Below are positions 34,632 to 41,584 of a stretch of 42,279 nucleotides of DNA, in pieces. Each line of letters starts with the position of its first letter. Position 1 is the first letter of the stretch. The stretch comes from Candidatus Nitrotoga sp. M5 (GTDB taxonomy: Bacteria > Pseudomonadota > Gammaproteobacteria > Burkholderiales > Gallionellaceae): NCBI RefSeq assembly GCF_927904885.1, contig NZ_CAKMNW010000059.1:1-42279 (forward strand), read 5' to 3'. A program made the position numbers and the translations under genes. The notes beneath the pieces are model-generated. The model saw only the letters and a program-made list of their open reading frames with translations. It had not been told where the DNA came from and searched no databases.

Positions 34632-35423
34632 CTAACCCGGCATGGCGTAACCGCCATTCACACTGATGACCTGACCGGTGACGTTGCAAGCGGCATCGGA
34701 AGCAAGAAATACAACCATATTCGCAATATCTTCGGGTTTTCCGATACGGCGAAGCGGGTAAAGGCGGAGAATTTTGCGCTCGCGTTCGCGATACTTTTCC
34801 TCTCCCAGCCGTTCTAACTCTTTTTGCTCGACGCTCTGCCGCAAAGGCGTGTCCGTACCAGCTGGCGAGATCGCATTTACATTTATGTTATACCGCCCCA
34901 GCTCTTGTGCGAGAGATTTGGTCATCCCAATCACTGCAGATTTTGACGCCGCATAAGCGACTTCGCGCGCTTGACCAATACGGCCCGCGTCGGATGCAAT
35001 GCTGACAATATTGCCCGTTTTGCGCTCCACCATCCCTTTCGCAACAACGTGGCAACAGTTGAGCGCTCCGTAAAAACAAACTTTAATTTCCCGATCCCAA
35101 TCATCCGGGCTGGTCTCAAGAAAATCATGATGGCCTAAGAGGAAGGCTGCGTTATTGACGAGTATATCCACACCGCCATATTCAGATTCTATTTTATGCA
35201 GTCCCTGCTGCACCGCACGATAGTCGGTAATATCAAAAACGGCTTCAATGGCGGCACCTCCCGCGTCATTGATCTTGGCTACCGTTTCCGACGCTCGTTC
35301 CGCATTAATATCATTCACGGCAACTTTGACTCGTTCCTGTGCAAGACGAAGAGCAATTGTCTGTCCAATACCCTGTCCGGAGCCGGTCACCAATGCTGTG
35401 TAATTGTGAAGTCCAAGATTCAT
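34632..35423 (-). CDS. SDR-family dehydrogenase, BadH-like (2-hydroxyacyl-CoA dehydrogenase role)
   Basis: A 263-residue classical SDR: TGSGQGIG near residue 11, NNAAF near 87, catalytic Ser in IVSIASDAGRIG, Tyr-x-x-x-Lys in VAYAASKSAV and GRYNINVNAISPAGTDTPL. The GMVERKTGNIVSIASDAGR and IASDAGRIGQAREVAYAASK segments resemble BadH, the 2-hydroxycyclohexanecarboxyl-CoA dehydrogenase, although generic FabG-like activity cannot be excluded. The ATG at 35423 is preferred over 35492, which would overlap the transferase gene. Confidence 0.85.
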   Translation of the reverse strand: MNLGLHNYTALVTGSGQGIGQTIALRLAQERVKVAVNDINAERASETVAKINDAGGAAIEAVFDITDYRAVQQGLHKIESEYGGVDILVNNAAFLLGHHDFLETSPDDWDREIKVCFYGALNCCHVVAKGMVERKTGNIVSIASDAGRIGQAREVAYAASKSAVIGMTKSLAQELGRYNINVNAISPAGTDTPLRQSVEQKELERLGEEKYRERERKILRLYPLRRIGKPEDIANMVVFLASDAACNVTGQVISVNGGYAMPG

Positions 35424-35448
35424 TTGTGATACGTCCGTCGTTGTTGAT

Positions 35449-37707
35449 CTATTTATCCACTTGAGTGGCAATGTCGTTGAAAGCAGGTCCACCCCTCAAT
35501 ATCCGCCCCGGCGTCCTGCTCATTTTGAACGGAGATCCGGTGAGTAACAGCTCTCCGTTATTCAATCCGTGAACATTGACCAGCATGTCCCGTTCCACCG
35601 TCCGCTGGTTGGTCATCGTCTCCTCAATTGTACGGACCGGTGATGCGGGAATGCCCGCCCCCTGACACTTTTTAGCGACTGACGATGCCGCCTGCGATTT
35701 GGTCCATTCCGCAACGTGGCTGTTGACTATATCCCGCTCAAGAAGCCGACCCGATGCATTGGCCCATTTGAGATTGTCTCTCACATTTAAAAGCTTGCTT
35801 AGCGACATCCATTGTCGATCGTCCTCGACTCCAATGAAGACATCGCCTGTCCGTGTCGGATAGCAACCATAGGGGACGTAAAACTGATGCTGATTCCCCA
35901 TACGCTGCACGTCGCCTCCTTGCCAAATTTTCGGCCAAAGAGACTGCGTCGCTGACGCACAAACGTCATACATCGAAACATCGATCAACTGCCCACTCCC
36001 GCCGCGATTTCTGTGGTGAAGCGCCGCAAAAATCGGGATACAAGCAAAAATCGGCCCTAACAGATCGGCCGCTGATACCCCAATTTTGGTTGGCAAATCG
36101 TCACCGGTCGCGCCCATCATGCCGGACATCGCTTGAATGACCGTATCGTAAGCCCGGTTACCGGAATAAGGGCCGGTTCGACCGAAACCGCTAACGGAAC
36201 AGTAAACCAGGCTAAGATTACTTTTCTTGAATCGCTCATAGCCAAGACCGAGCCTCTCAATCACGCCAGGACCCAAGTTTTCAAGATAAACATCAGCGTC
36301 GTCTATGAGTTCGCGCGCCAGCTTGAGACCGCTCTTCAATTTTAGGTCGAGGACAATCGATCTTTTATTGGCGTTGTACAAGTGAAAGGGATATGCCGTC
36401 CCATCAAGTTGCGGTTGATAGTGCCGCATCCCGTCACCATCAGGCGACTCTATTTTGATCACGTTCATGCCCAATTCAGCCATCAATTTGGTCGCGAATG
36501 GCCCTGCACCGAAAACGCCGGATTCAACGATCGTCATTTCGAAAAGCGACCGCGCATTGAGCGATTTTCCTTGCCCTGCCGATTTGTGCTCAAGCATTCG
36601 TTCCGTGATGAACGCACGATCCGCATCCAGTACAGGACCGCATCCGACAATAATGCCGGGCGTTTCAGACATTTTGCATAGCGGACCGGCGACTGGAACA
36701 TGCCCTCCCGCATTGTCCGGCACTTCGGCAACAATTCCTCGTGCCTTGGCATGCGGATCTTTAAGCATCTCAGTGACCGTTAAGATCGGTCCCGTTGGCA
36801 CACCTATTGCATGTAGTTTCTCGACAACATTGCTCGTTGTCTGCGTCTTTACCCATTTGGCAACGAGTTCATCGACAAAGTCCACGTTATTCATCCGCTC
36901 GGGCAGCGAGTCTAGACGCCCACCTTTGAGATCAGAACGGCCCATCAGATCGCACAACCTTAACCATTGCGCGTCCGTGCTTGTGCAAATCATGATCCAA
37001 CTATCCAGCGTCCGATAATTGTTCCAAGGGACACTACTCAAATGGCGATTACCTTGACGGGAAGGCGCACTACCGGTCATGAAATACTTCGGCAACCACA
37101 GCAAAAGTAACGTTATGAGGCAATCATACGACGCCATGTCGATCTGCTGCCCCCGACCGGAGTGATCCCGATGCAGTAACGCGGCAAGAATAGCCGTGAC
37201 CGTGTAAAATGCTGCGACGTGATCGGCAAGGCCGCAACCGGCGCGAACTGGAGAATCTCCAGGAAATCCAGTGGTCGCGATAATTCCGGCCGCTGCCTGA
37301 ATCACGCCTTCGCAGCCGTGTTTCCAAACCGTTGGCGGCATCGTGCCAAACGGCGTAAGAGTAACATAGATCAAATCCTCGCGCGCGCGCCAGGCGTCAC
37401 CACCCAGTTCAAATTGCTCGCCATCGGTTAGCACAACGTCAGCCATATCAATAAGTTGACGAGCTAAATTCCGTTCACTTTCGTGATCCAAGTCAAGCGC
37501 AATGGACCGCTTGCCAGCTGACACGGAGTGCCAAACGTAACTTTGTCCATCACTATGAATTGGACCAACGTGCCTTAATGAATCTCCTTTGGGCGTTTCA
37601 AGCTTTATCACCGTTGCGCCGAGTTCAGCGAGGACACGACCGGCAAGCGCAATCGGCCATCCACCCCCTGCTTCGACAATCGTCAGGTCATCAATACACT
37701 GATTCAT
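35449..37707 (-). CDS. Two-domain class III CoA-transferase (tandem CaiB/BaiF fusion, 752 residues)
   Basis: Two complete CaiB-type domains lie in one chain. Domain 1 (about 1-370) has LTIVEAGGGWPIALAGRVLA, ELGATVIKLETPKGD and a candidate catalytic Asp in CGLADHVAAFYTV. Domain 2 (about 385-752) has MTIVESGVFGAGPFATKLMA, ELGMNVIKIESPDGD, YLENLGPGVIERLGLGY and a candidate Asp in VSAADLLGPIFA. Normal members have one domain and dimerise as interlocked rings. DddD of DMSP breakdown is a known tandem form. Here both domains keep the Asp, so two active sites are possible. It is the first intact gene of the minus arm. Confidence 0.88.
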   Translation of the reverse strand: MNQCIDDLTIVEAGGGWPIALAGRVLAELGATVIKLETPKGDSLRHVGPIHSDGQSYVWHSVSAGKRSIALDLDHESERNLARQLIDMADVVLTDGEQFELGGDAWRAREDLIYVTLTPFGTMPPTVWKHGCEGVIQAAAGIIATTGFPGDSPVRAGCGLADHVAAFYTVTAILAALLHRDHSGRGQQIDMASYDCLITLLLLWLPKYFMTGSAPSRQGNRHLSSVPWNNYRTLDSWIMICTSTDAQWLRLCDLMGRSDLKGGRLDSLPERMNNVDFVDELVAKWVKTQTTSNVVEKLHAIGVPTGPILTVTEMLKDPHAKARGIVAEVPDNAGGHVPVAGPLCKMSETPGIIVGCGPVLDADRAFITERMLEHKSAGQGKSLNARSLFEMTIVESGVFGAGPFATKLMAELGMNVIKIESPDGDGMRHYQPQLDGTAYPFHLYNANKRSIVLDLKLKSGLKLARELIDDADVYLENLGPGVIERLGLGYERFKKSNLSLVYCSVSGFGRTGPYSGNRAYDTVIQAMSGMMGATGDDLPTKIGVSAADLLGPIFACIPIFAALHHRNRGGSGQLIDVSMYDVCASATQSLWPKIWQGGDVQRMGNQHQFYVPYGCYPTRTGDVFIGVEDDRQWMSLSKLLNVRDNLKWANASGRLLERDIVNSHVAEWTKSQAASSVAKKCQGAGIPASPVRTIEETMTNQRTVERDMLVNVHGLNNGELLLTGSPFKMSRTPGRILRGGPAFNDIATQVDK

Positions 37708-37868
37708 CTGTCCCGATCCAACTTAATTCGACCGTACTTTAAAAATGGCTCGGCGCAGGATCTCGTTCGGTCCATATCAATCGATTTGGATGTAATTTGT
37801 TGCTGCACTGACTTTGTAAGTACCTCTTTGAAAAATCTTTGTTCTGAGGTGATACCAAACACATCCAT
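37704..37868 (-). pseudogene. Internally deleted acyl-CoA dehydrogenase, leaving a 54-codon frame
   Basis: The reading starts MDVFGITSEQRFFKEVLTKS, as in the intact gene at 26944, and continues to about codon 33. It then joins the 3' end of the gene out of frame. The break lies at a short repeat (GGACCAAAC versus GGAACAAAC in the intact copy), which suggests deletion between direct repeats. The shifted frame passes the old stop and ends in TGA that overlaps the CoA-transferase ATG (ATGA). It is dead as an enzyme but may act as a translated leader coupling the transferase. Confidence 0.85.
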
Positions 37869-38059
37869 TCGTTAATTAACTCCCCATATCAAGAGCGGTA
37901 AATGCCTCGCGCCCAGCGCCTAACCAATTAATGCGGTTACTTTAATTGGCCTATATCAAACTCTTCTACATCTAGAGTTTCTAAGTTTTTCGTCGTTACT
38001 GAGCGCTATAATAGAGTTGCTCAATAATTTCTATATGCGTAATCGAATTCCGTATGATA

Positions 38060-38088
38060 GTATTATCTAATCGCGGGTTTATTGTCAA
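38060..38088 (-). promoter_or_regulatory. Putative promoter of the minus catabolic arm
   Basis: On the minus strand TTGACA (38083-38088), 17 bp, TAATAC (38060-38065). It is identical in both boxes to the promoter at 26727-26755. It lies within the divergent region between the BadI-like gene and the transferase arm, partly inside the 5' leader of the former. Symmetric GATA/TATC arms lie around the -10 box (38056-38067). Confidence 0.5.
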
Positions 38089-38128
38089 CTCGCTTCCTAA
38101 CGGCCCCAAAAGTGAAAGGCAGAAGCAT

Positions 38129-38902
38129 ATGCAAGACTACGAGGATTTGATCTATGAAGTTCGCTCTGGCGCAGCAACAATTACAATCAACCGACCAGAC
38201 AAGCTTAATGCCCTTCGATCTCAAACATTTATCGAATTGCTTGACGCCGTACAGCGCGCCGCATGGGACAAGCATATCCATGCAATTGTTTTGACTGGGG
38301 CGGGCGATCGTGCGTTTTGCGTCGGAGGAGACACCGGGGAAAAAAAGCATGAGCGCGTGTCGCGCGGAGTTATTGGCGTACCACTTGAAGATTTACATTC
38401 CGCCCTGCGTGACGCTCCAAAGCCGACATTGGCTAAAGTACGCGGCTTTGCAATTGGAGGGGGTAATGTTTTAGCTACTGTTTGCGACTTGACTATCGCC
38501 GCCAAAAGTTCTGTGTTCGGTCAAGTCGGACCAAAAGTCGGCTCCGTGGACCCTGGCTGGGGCACGGCGTACCTAAGCCGGATCATCGGTGAAAAGAAAT
38601 CGCGTGAATTTTGGTTCATGTGCCGCCGCTATTCCGCGGACGAAGCAATGACTATGGGACTTGTCAACAAAGTCGTAGCGGACGAGCGGCTAGACGCCGA
38701 AGTCAACCTATGGTGTGAAGAAATTGGTGAAAAAAGTCCGACGGCATTAGCGATCGCCAAGCGTTCTTTTAATGCCGACAGCGAAAATATTCGCGGCATC
38801 GGCGCACTCGGTTTTCAAGCCGTCTCGCTTTATTACGGCACCAATGAACAGAAGGAGCATAGCGTTGCCTTTAAGGAGAAGCGCAAACCAAAGCGCCACT
38901 AA
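38129..38902 (+). CDS. badI: BadI-like 2-ketocyclohexanecarboxyl-CoA hydrolase (crotonase fold)
   Basis: A 257-residue crotonase-fold protein. Its sequence follows BadI of Rhodopseudomonas palustris as I recall it: MQDYEDLIYEVRSGAATITI, GAGDRAFCVGGD, GYAIGG-like GFAIGGGNVLATVCDLTI, FGQVGPKVGSVDPGWGTAYL, SPTALAIAKRSFNADS and EKRKPK at the end. BadI opens the ring of 2-ketocyclohexanecarboxyl-CoA to pimelyl-CoA. MenB is the nearest other family, but the order of genes fits BadI. The ATG at 38129 gives the BadI-length N-terminus. The in-frame ATG at 38054 would lie inside the divergent promoter. It is the first gene of the plus arm. Confidence 0.82.
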   Translation: MQDYEDLIYEVRSGAATITINRPDKLNALRSQTFIELLDAVQRAAWDKHIHAIVLTGAGDRAFCVGGDTGEKKHERVSRGVIGVPLEDLHSALRDAPKPTLAKVRGFAIGGGNVLATVCDLTIAAKSSVFGQVGPKVGSVDPGWGTAYLSRIIGEKKSREFWFMCRRYSADEAMTMGLVNKVVADERLDAEVNLWCEEIGEKSPTALAIAKRSFNADSENIRGIGALGFQAVSLYYGTNEQKEHSVAFKEKRKPKRH

Positions 38903-38958
38903 TCTTATTTTCTGTAACTAGAGGCGACATTGTGTCGTCTTAAGTAATCTCGGCGGAC

Positions 38959-39756
38959 ATGACATTGGACTACATCACGCAATCTGGACAATCTGACCTC
39001 CTTATTGAAAAGGAAAACTGCGTTGCGACTGTGACGATACGGCGGCCTCCGCACAACTTCTTCGATTCGAGTTTGATTTCACGAATAGCCAAAATATTCG
39101 AAACACTGGATCAAATGGCGGATTGTCGCGCTATCGTGCTTGCCGCTGAAGGTAAATCATTCTGCGCCGGATCCGACTTTTCCAAGCGTCAAGATTTAAC
39201 TAATGCGCCGGATTCGCAAGGCGAGCATATTTATAAGGCGGCGGTACGCCTGTTCCGTATACGGAAACCGATCATAGCCGCGGTTCATGGTGCGGCCGTC
39301 GGCGGCGGGTTAGGCTTGGCGCTTATAGCCGATTTTCGCGTCTGTTGTCCTGAGGCGCGCTTCAGCGCGAACTTCAACCGAATAGGCATTCATCCAGGAT
39401 TCGGGTTAACCGCCACTTTACCGCGTGTAATTGGTGCGCAGCGTGCGTCACTTCTTTTTTATACCGGACGCAGAATCACCGGCAACGAGGCTGCAAACAT
39501 TGGCCTCGTGGATGTCTTAGTACCGCAAGCGGAGGTCTTAGAAGCGGCAAGAGCATTGGCTCAAGAGATTGCGCAGTCCGCTCCGCTTGCCGTACAGTCG
39601 ACGCACGAAACAATGCGCCGGGGGTTAGCCGACGCCGTATCAATAGCCATTGAACGCGAATGTATGGAACAGGATTGGCAGCGGAGCACGGCTGATTTTC
39701 GCGAAGGGACGAAAGCAATGTTTGAACGCCGCAAACCAAAATTCTTAGGTGCCTGA
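38959..39756 (+). CDS. Enoyl-CoA hydratase/isomerase family protein, non-canonical active site
   Basis: A 265-residue crotonase with AAEGKSFCAGSDFS and GAAVGGGLGLALIADFRV. The first catalytic Glu of hydratases (GGGxELA) is Gly here. The second region reads ANFNRIGIHPGFGLTATLP, also without Glu. It is therefore probably not a simple hydratase and may be an isomerase, hydrolase or C-C lyase acting on a CoA thioester of the same pathway. It lies 56 bp after the BadI-like gene. The ribosome site is weak. Confidence 0.82.
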   Translation: MTLDYITQSGQSDLLIEKENCVATVTIRRPPHNFFDSSLISRIAKIFETLDQMADCRAIVLAAEGKSFCAGSDFSKRQDLTNAPDSQGEHIYKAAVRLFRIRKPIIAAVHGAAVGGGLGLALIADFRVCCPEARFSANFNRIGIHPGFGLTATLPRVIGAQRASLLFYTGRRITGNEAANIGLVDVLVPQAEVLEAARALAQEIAQSAPLAVQSTHETMRRGLADAVSIAIERECMEQDWQRSTADFREGTKAMFERRKPKFLGA

Positions 39757-39797
39757 GAGTTATATTCCTCCGGCTCACAAATTTTTTGAGGAAAAAA

Positions 39798-40223
39798 ATG
39801 GACGACGATGTAGGTTTTCGAAAATGGCTCGGCATTCAATACCGTGATGTATCAGACAGTCGCGCCGTTGTTGCACTCCCTCTCGATGATGCGAAGCGCA
39901 ATATTCGAGGCGTGGCGCATGGCGGAATCATTGCTTCCCTTCTCGATATCGCGATGGGAACAGCGGCATCCGGCGGCACTTATCAAACGCGCACACGCCT
40001 CGTTGTTACTCTTGAACTAAAGCTGAACTATCTAGCACCGGGAAGTGGGGACGAATTGGTGGCTATCGCGGAAGTCGTACGCAACGGCGGCCGCACGCTC
40101 GTCACACTTTGCAACGTGTTCACTGACAGCGGCGAAATCTGTGCCACAGGGTCGGGAACATTCATTGTCCGGAAGCCGCATAAAAATGATCCACCACGTC
40201 TTCGCCAACGTCAAATTGATTAA
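39798..40223 (+). CDS. PaaI-type hot-dog thioesterase
   Basis: A 141-residue hot-dog protein with the PaaI/YbgC-like signature HGGIIASLLDIAMGTAAS near residue 40 and TLELKLNYLAPGSGDELVAI afterwards. It probably hydrolyses acyl-CoA intermediates to free CoA, a common safeguard in ring-degrading pathways. The ATG at 39798 is chosen because TGAGGA stands 8 nt upstream. A TTG 12 bp earlier lies within that site. It is the last gene of the plus arm and converges on the fragment at 40220. Confidence 0.82.
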   Translation: MDDDVGFRKWLGIQYRDVSDSRAVVALPLDDAKRNIRGVAHGGIIASLLDIAMGTAASGGTYQTRTRLVVTLELKLNYLAPGSGDELVAIAEVVRNGGRTLVTLCNVFTDSGEICATGSGTFIVRKPHKNDPPRLRQRQID

Positions 40224-40537
40224 ATCGGCCTATGCCGCTTATGGAATTTCAAAAAGTGGTCGGCTATATCCGACTCGATATCCCCCAGACCCGCCGGACC
40301 AAGGGCTGGGTAGCAGCGCGCTGTGGTAGTCATTAGAAACTCGGCTGGAACATCGAAAAAAATTCCTTGGGCGCGGAGGTACTCCATGTATTCGCGCCCA
40401 TTTGCATCGAACGGCTTCAACAGCGCGTCGTCACAACTCGCTGCGCGGCCAGCGAAGTGGTCCACGCACGTCGCGAATTCATAACGCGCAAGATGTCCCT
40501 CCACAGCGTACGCGTTCGCAAGCCCAAAATATCCTGA
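40220..40537 (-). pseudogene. Unrecognised partial gene (C-terminal fragment)
   Basis: An open frame of about 105 residues begins just after a stop at 40538 with SGYFGLANAYAVEGHLARYE and ends in HFLKFHKRHRPI. Its composition is that of a real globular protein (HFAGRAASCDDALLKPFDAN), but no start with a ribosome site is visible beyond a GTG at 40504. It overlaps the thioesterase stop by 4 bp. It looks like the 3' end of a larger gene whose 5' part was lost. I cannot name the family. Confidence 0.4.
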
Positions 40538-40717
40538 TCAACACACGGCGGTCGTCAACACGCCCCCGCGACTTATTCGGCAACAAAGGCACTATCGCAG
40601 ACAACACAAAATCTGTTAAATCAAAACGCGCCGTCTGAGAGTCCCCTTAACTAAGAACGTCGGGCTTTCATCAATGTATTGAAATTGTCTTTATGGGTAA
40701 ATGACCTTGTCTCAATT

Positions 40718-41584
40718 TCAATCACAATCGTCTTCATGTTTCTTGAGATAACCTAGTTCCTCTGAAATTTCCTCCGCCACAGAACGAATTTCTATAGCCA
40801 GTCGACCGCCCGGGTCTATATCGAAGTACTTGGACGCTCCAAAAATCGCGATAACGCCTGGGAGATCGCCCCTATAATCGAAAATCGGCGCAGCAAGCGC
40901 ACTGGTCTCCTTATTAACCTCTCCCACAGTCCAGCCAAGCCCCAACTGCCTAATTTCTTCGCGCCATTTATTTAACTCGGCTTGCTTAGTTTTCAAACCT
41001 CTTGCGCCAATTCCGTACCGCAGGATCAACTCCTTTTGTAATAGTGGCTGGATACTAGCTTCGGGCATCCAAGCCGAGAATACACGACCAATCGCTGATG
41101 TGTACAATGGCAAAATTTCACCGACTCGAGTCGTTACTGTGATCGGCCTAGTTGCGTCTTCCACCCACACGACCGTCGGGCCACTCTGCGTCCAAATCGC
41201 CAGTGTCGATGAGAAGCCCGTTACTTTTGAAAGATTTGGCAGACGCTGGCTCGCGGCATGGATAACCTGTGCGCCGCTTATAGCCGCTACCCCAATTAAT
41301 CGAGCATTCGGACCAAGCCTATAACGTCCATTATCGGCATCCTGTTCGACCATACCGGTGCGCTTGAAACTAACTAGATAACGGTGGGCCTTAGAGGCAG
41401 GAATTCCTGCAGCTTGGGCAATCGTTTTGAGCATCTGTAGGGGTGATTCTGCCGATAAGCGCGCCAAGGCAACCAACAATTCTATACCTGTCTCGACGGA
41501 TTGAACGCCTCCTGGGCCATAGTTCCCGTCATCCTCTCGACGTTTGACTTTCATGTCCTCGGATGATGCTTTTTGTCTTGCCAT
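40718..41584 (-). CDS. IclR-family transcriptional regulator
   Basis: A 288-residue protein from the chosen start. A basic N-terminal extension of about 25 residues precedes the winged helix-turn-helix (GIELLVALARLSAESPLQML, then GIPASKAHRYLVSFKRTGMV). An effector domain follows, with TRVGEILPLYTSAIGRVFSA. The ATG at 41584 has GAAGG upstream. 41647 is possible but less supported. It lies at the plus end of the catabolic cluster, and it is the natural candidate for sensing the alicyclic acid and controlling the divergent region near 38 kb. A shared ATTAGATA element supports this weakly. Confidence 0.88.
   Translation of the reverse strand: MARQKASSEDMKVKRREDDGNYGPGGVQSVETGIELLVALARLSAESPLQMLKTIAQAAGIPASKAHRYLVSFKRTGMVEQDADNGRYRLGPNARLIGVAAISGAQVIHAASQRLPNLSKVTGFSSTLAIWTQSGPTVVWVEDATRPITVTTRVGEILPLYTSAIGRVFSAWMPEASIQPLLQKELILRYGIGARGLKTKQAELNKWREEIRQLGLGWTVGEVNKETSALAAPIFDYRGDLPGVIAIFGASKYFDIDPGGRLAIEIRSVAEEISEELGYLKKHEDDCD

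Larger units (their letters stand above)
37575..38104 (-). repeat. Segmental duplication, copy 2 (promoter, deleted dehydrogenase, CoA-transferase start)
   Basis: Reverse-complement counterpart of 26711-28240. Similarity covers the promoter, leader, first 40 or so codons of the dehydrogenase, its last 14 codons, the gap, and the first 43 codons of the transferase. Copy 2 lacks about 1 kb of the dehydrogenase. The similarity starts in the 5' leader of the BadI-like gene. Confidence 0.85.

Noticed and set aside
35449..37707. The two-domain transferase as DddD (DMSP lyase/transferase)
   Set aside because: It shares the tandem layout but is shorter than DddD as I recall it. Both domains keep an Asp, and no DMSP-pathway partner genes are present.
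40678..40722. 10-bp inverted repeat (ATTGAAATTG with CAATTTCAAT) at the end of the second IclR gene
   Set aside because: The loop is 25 nt and the stem is AT-rich without a U-tract, so it is too weak to call a terminator.
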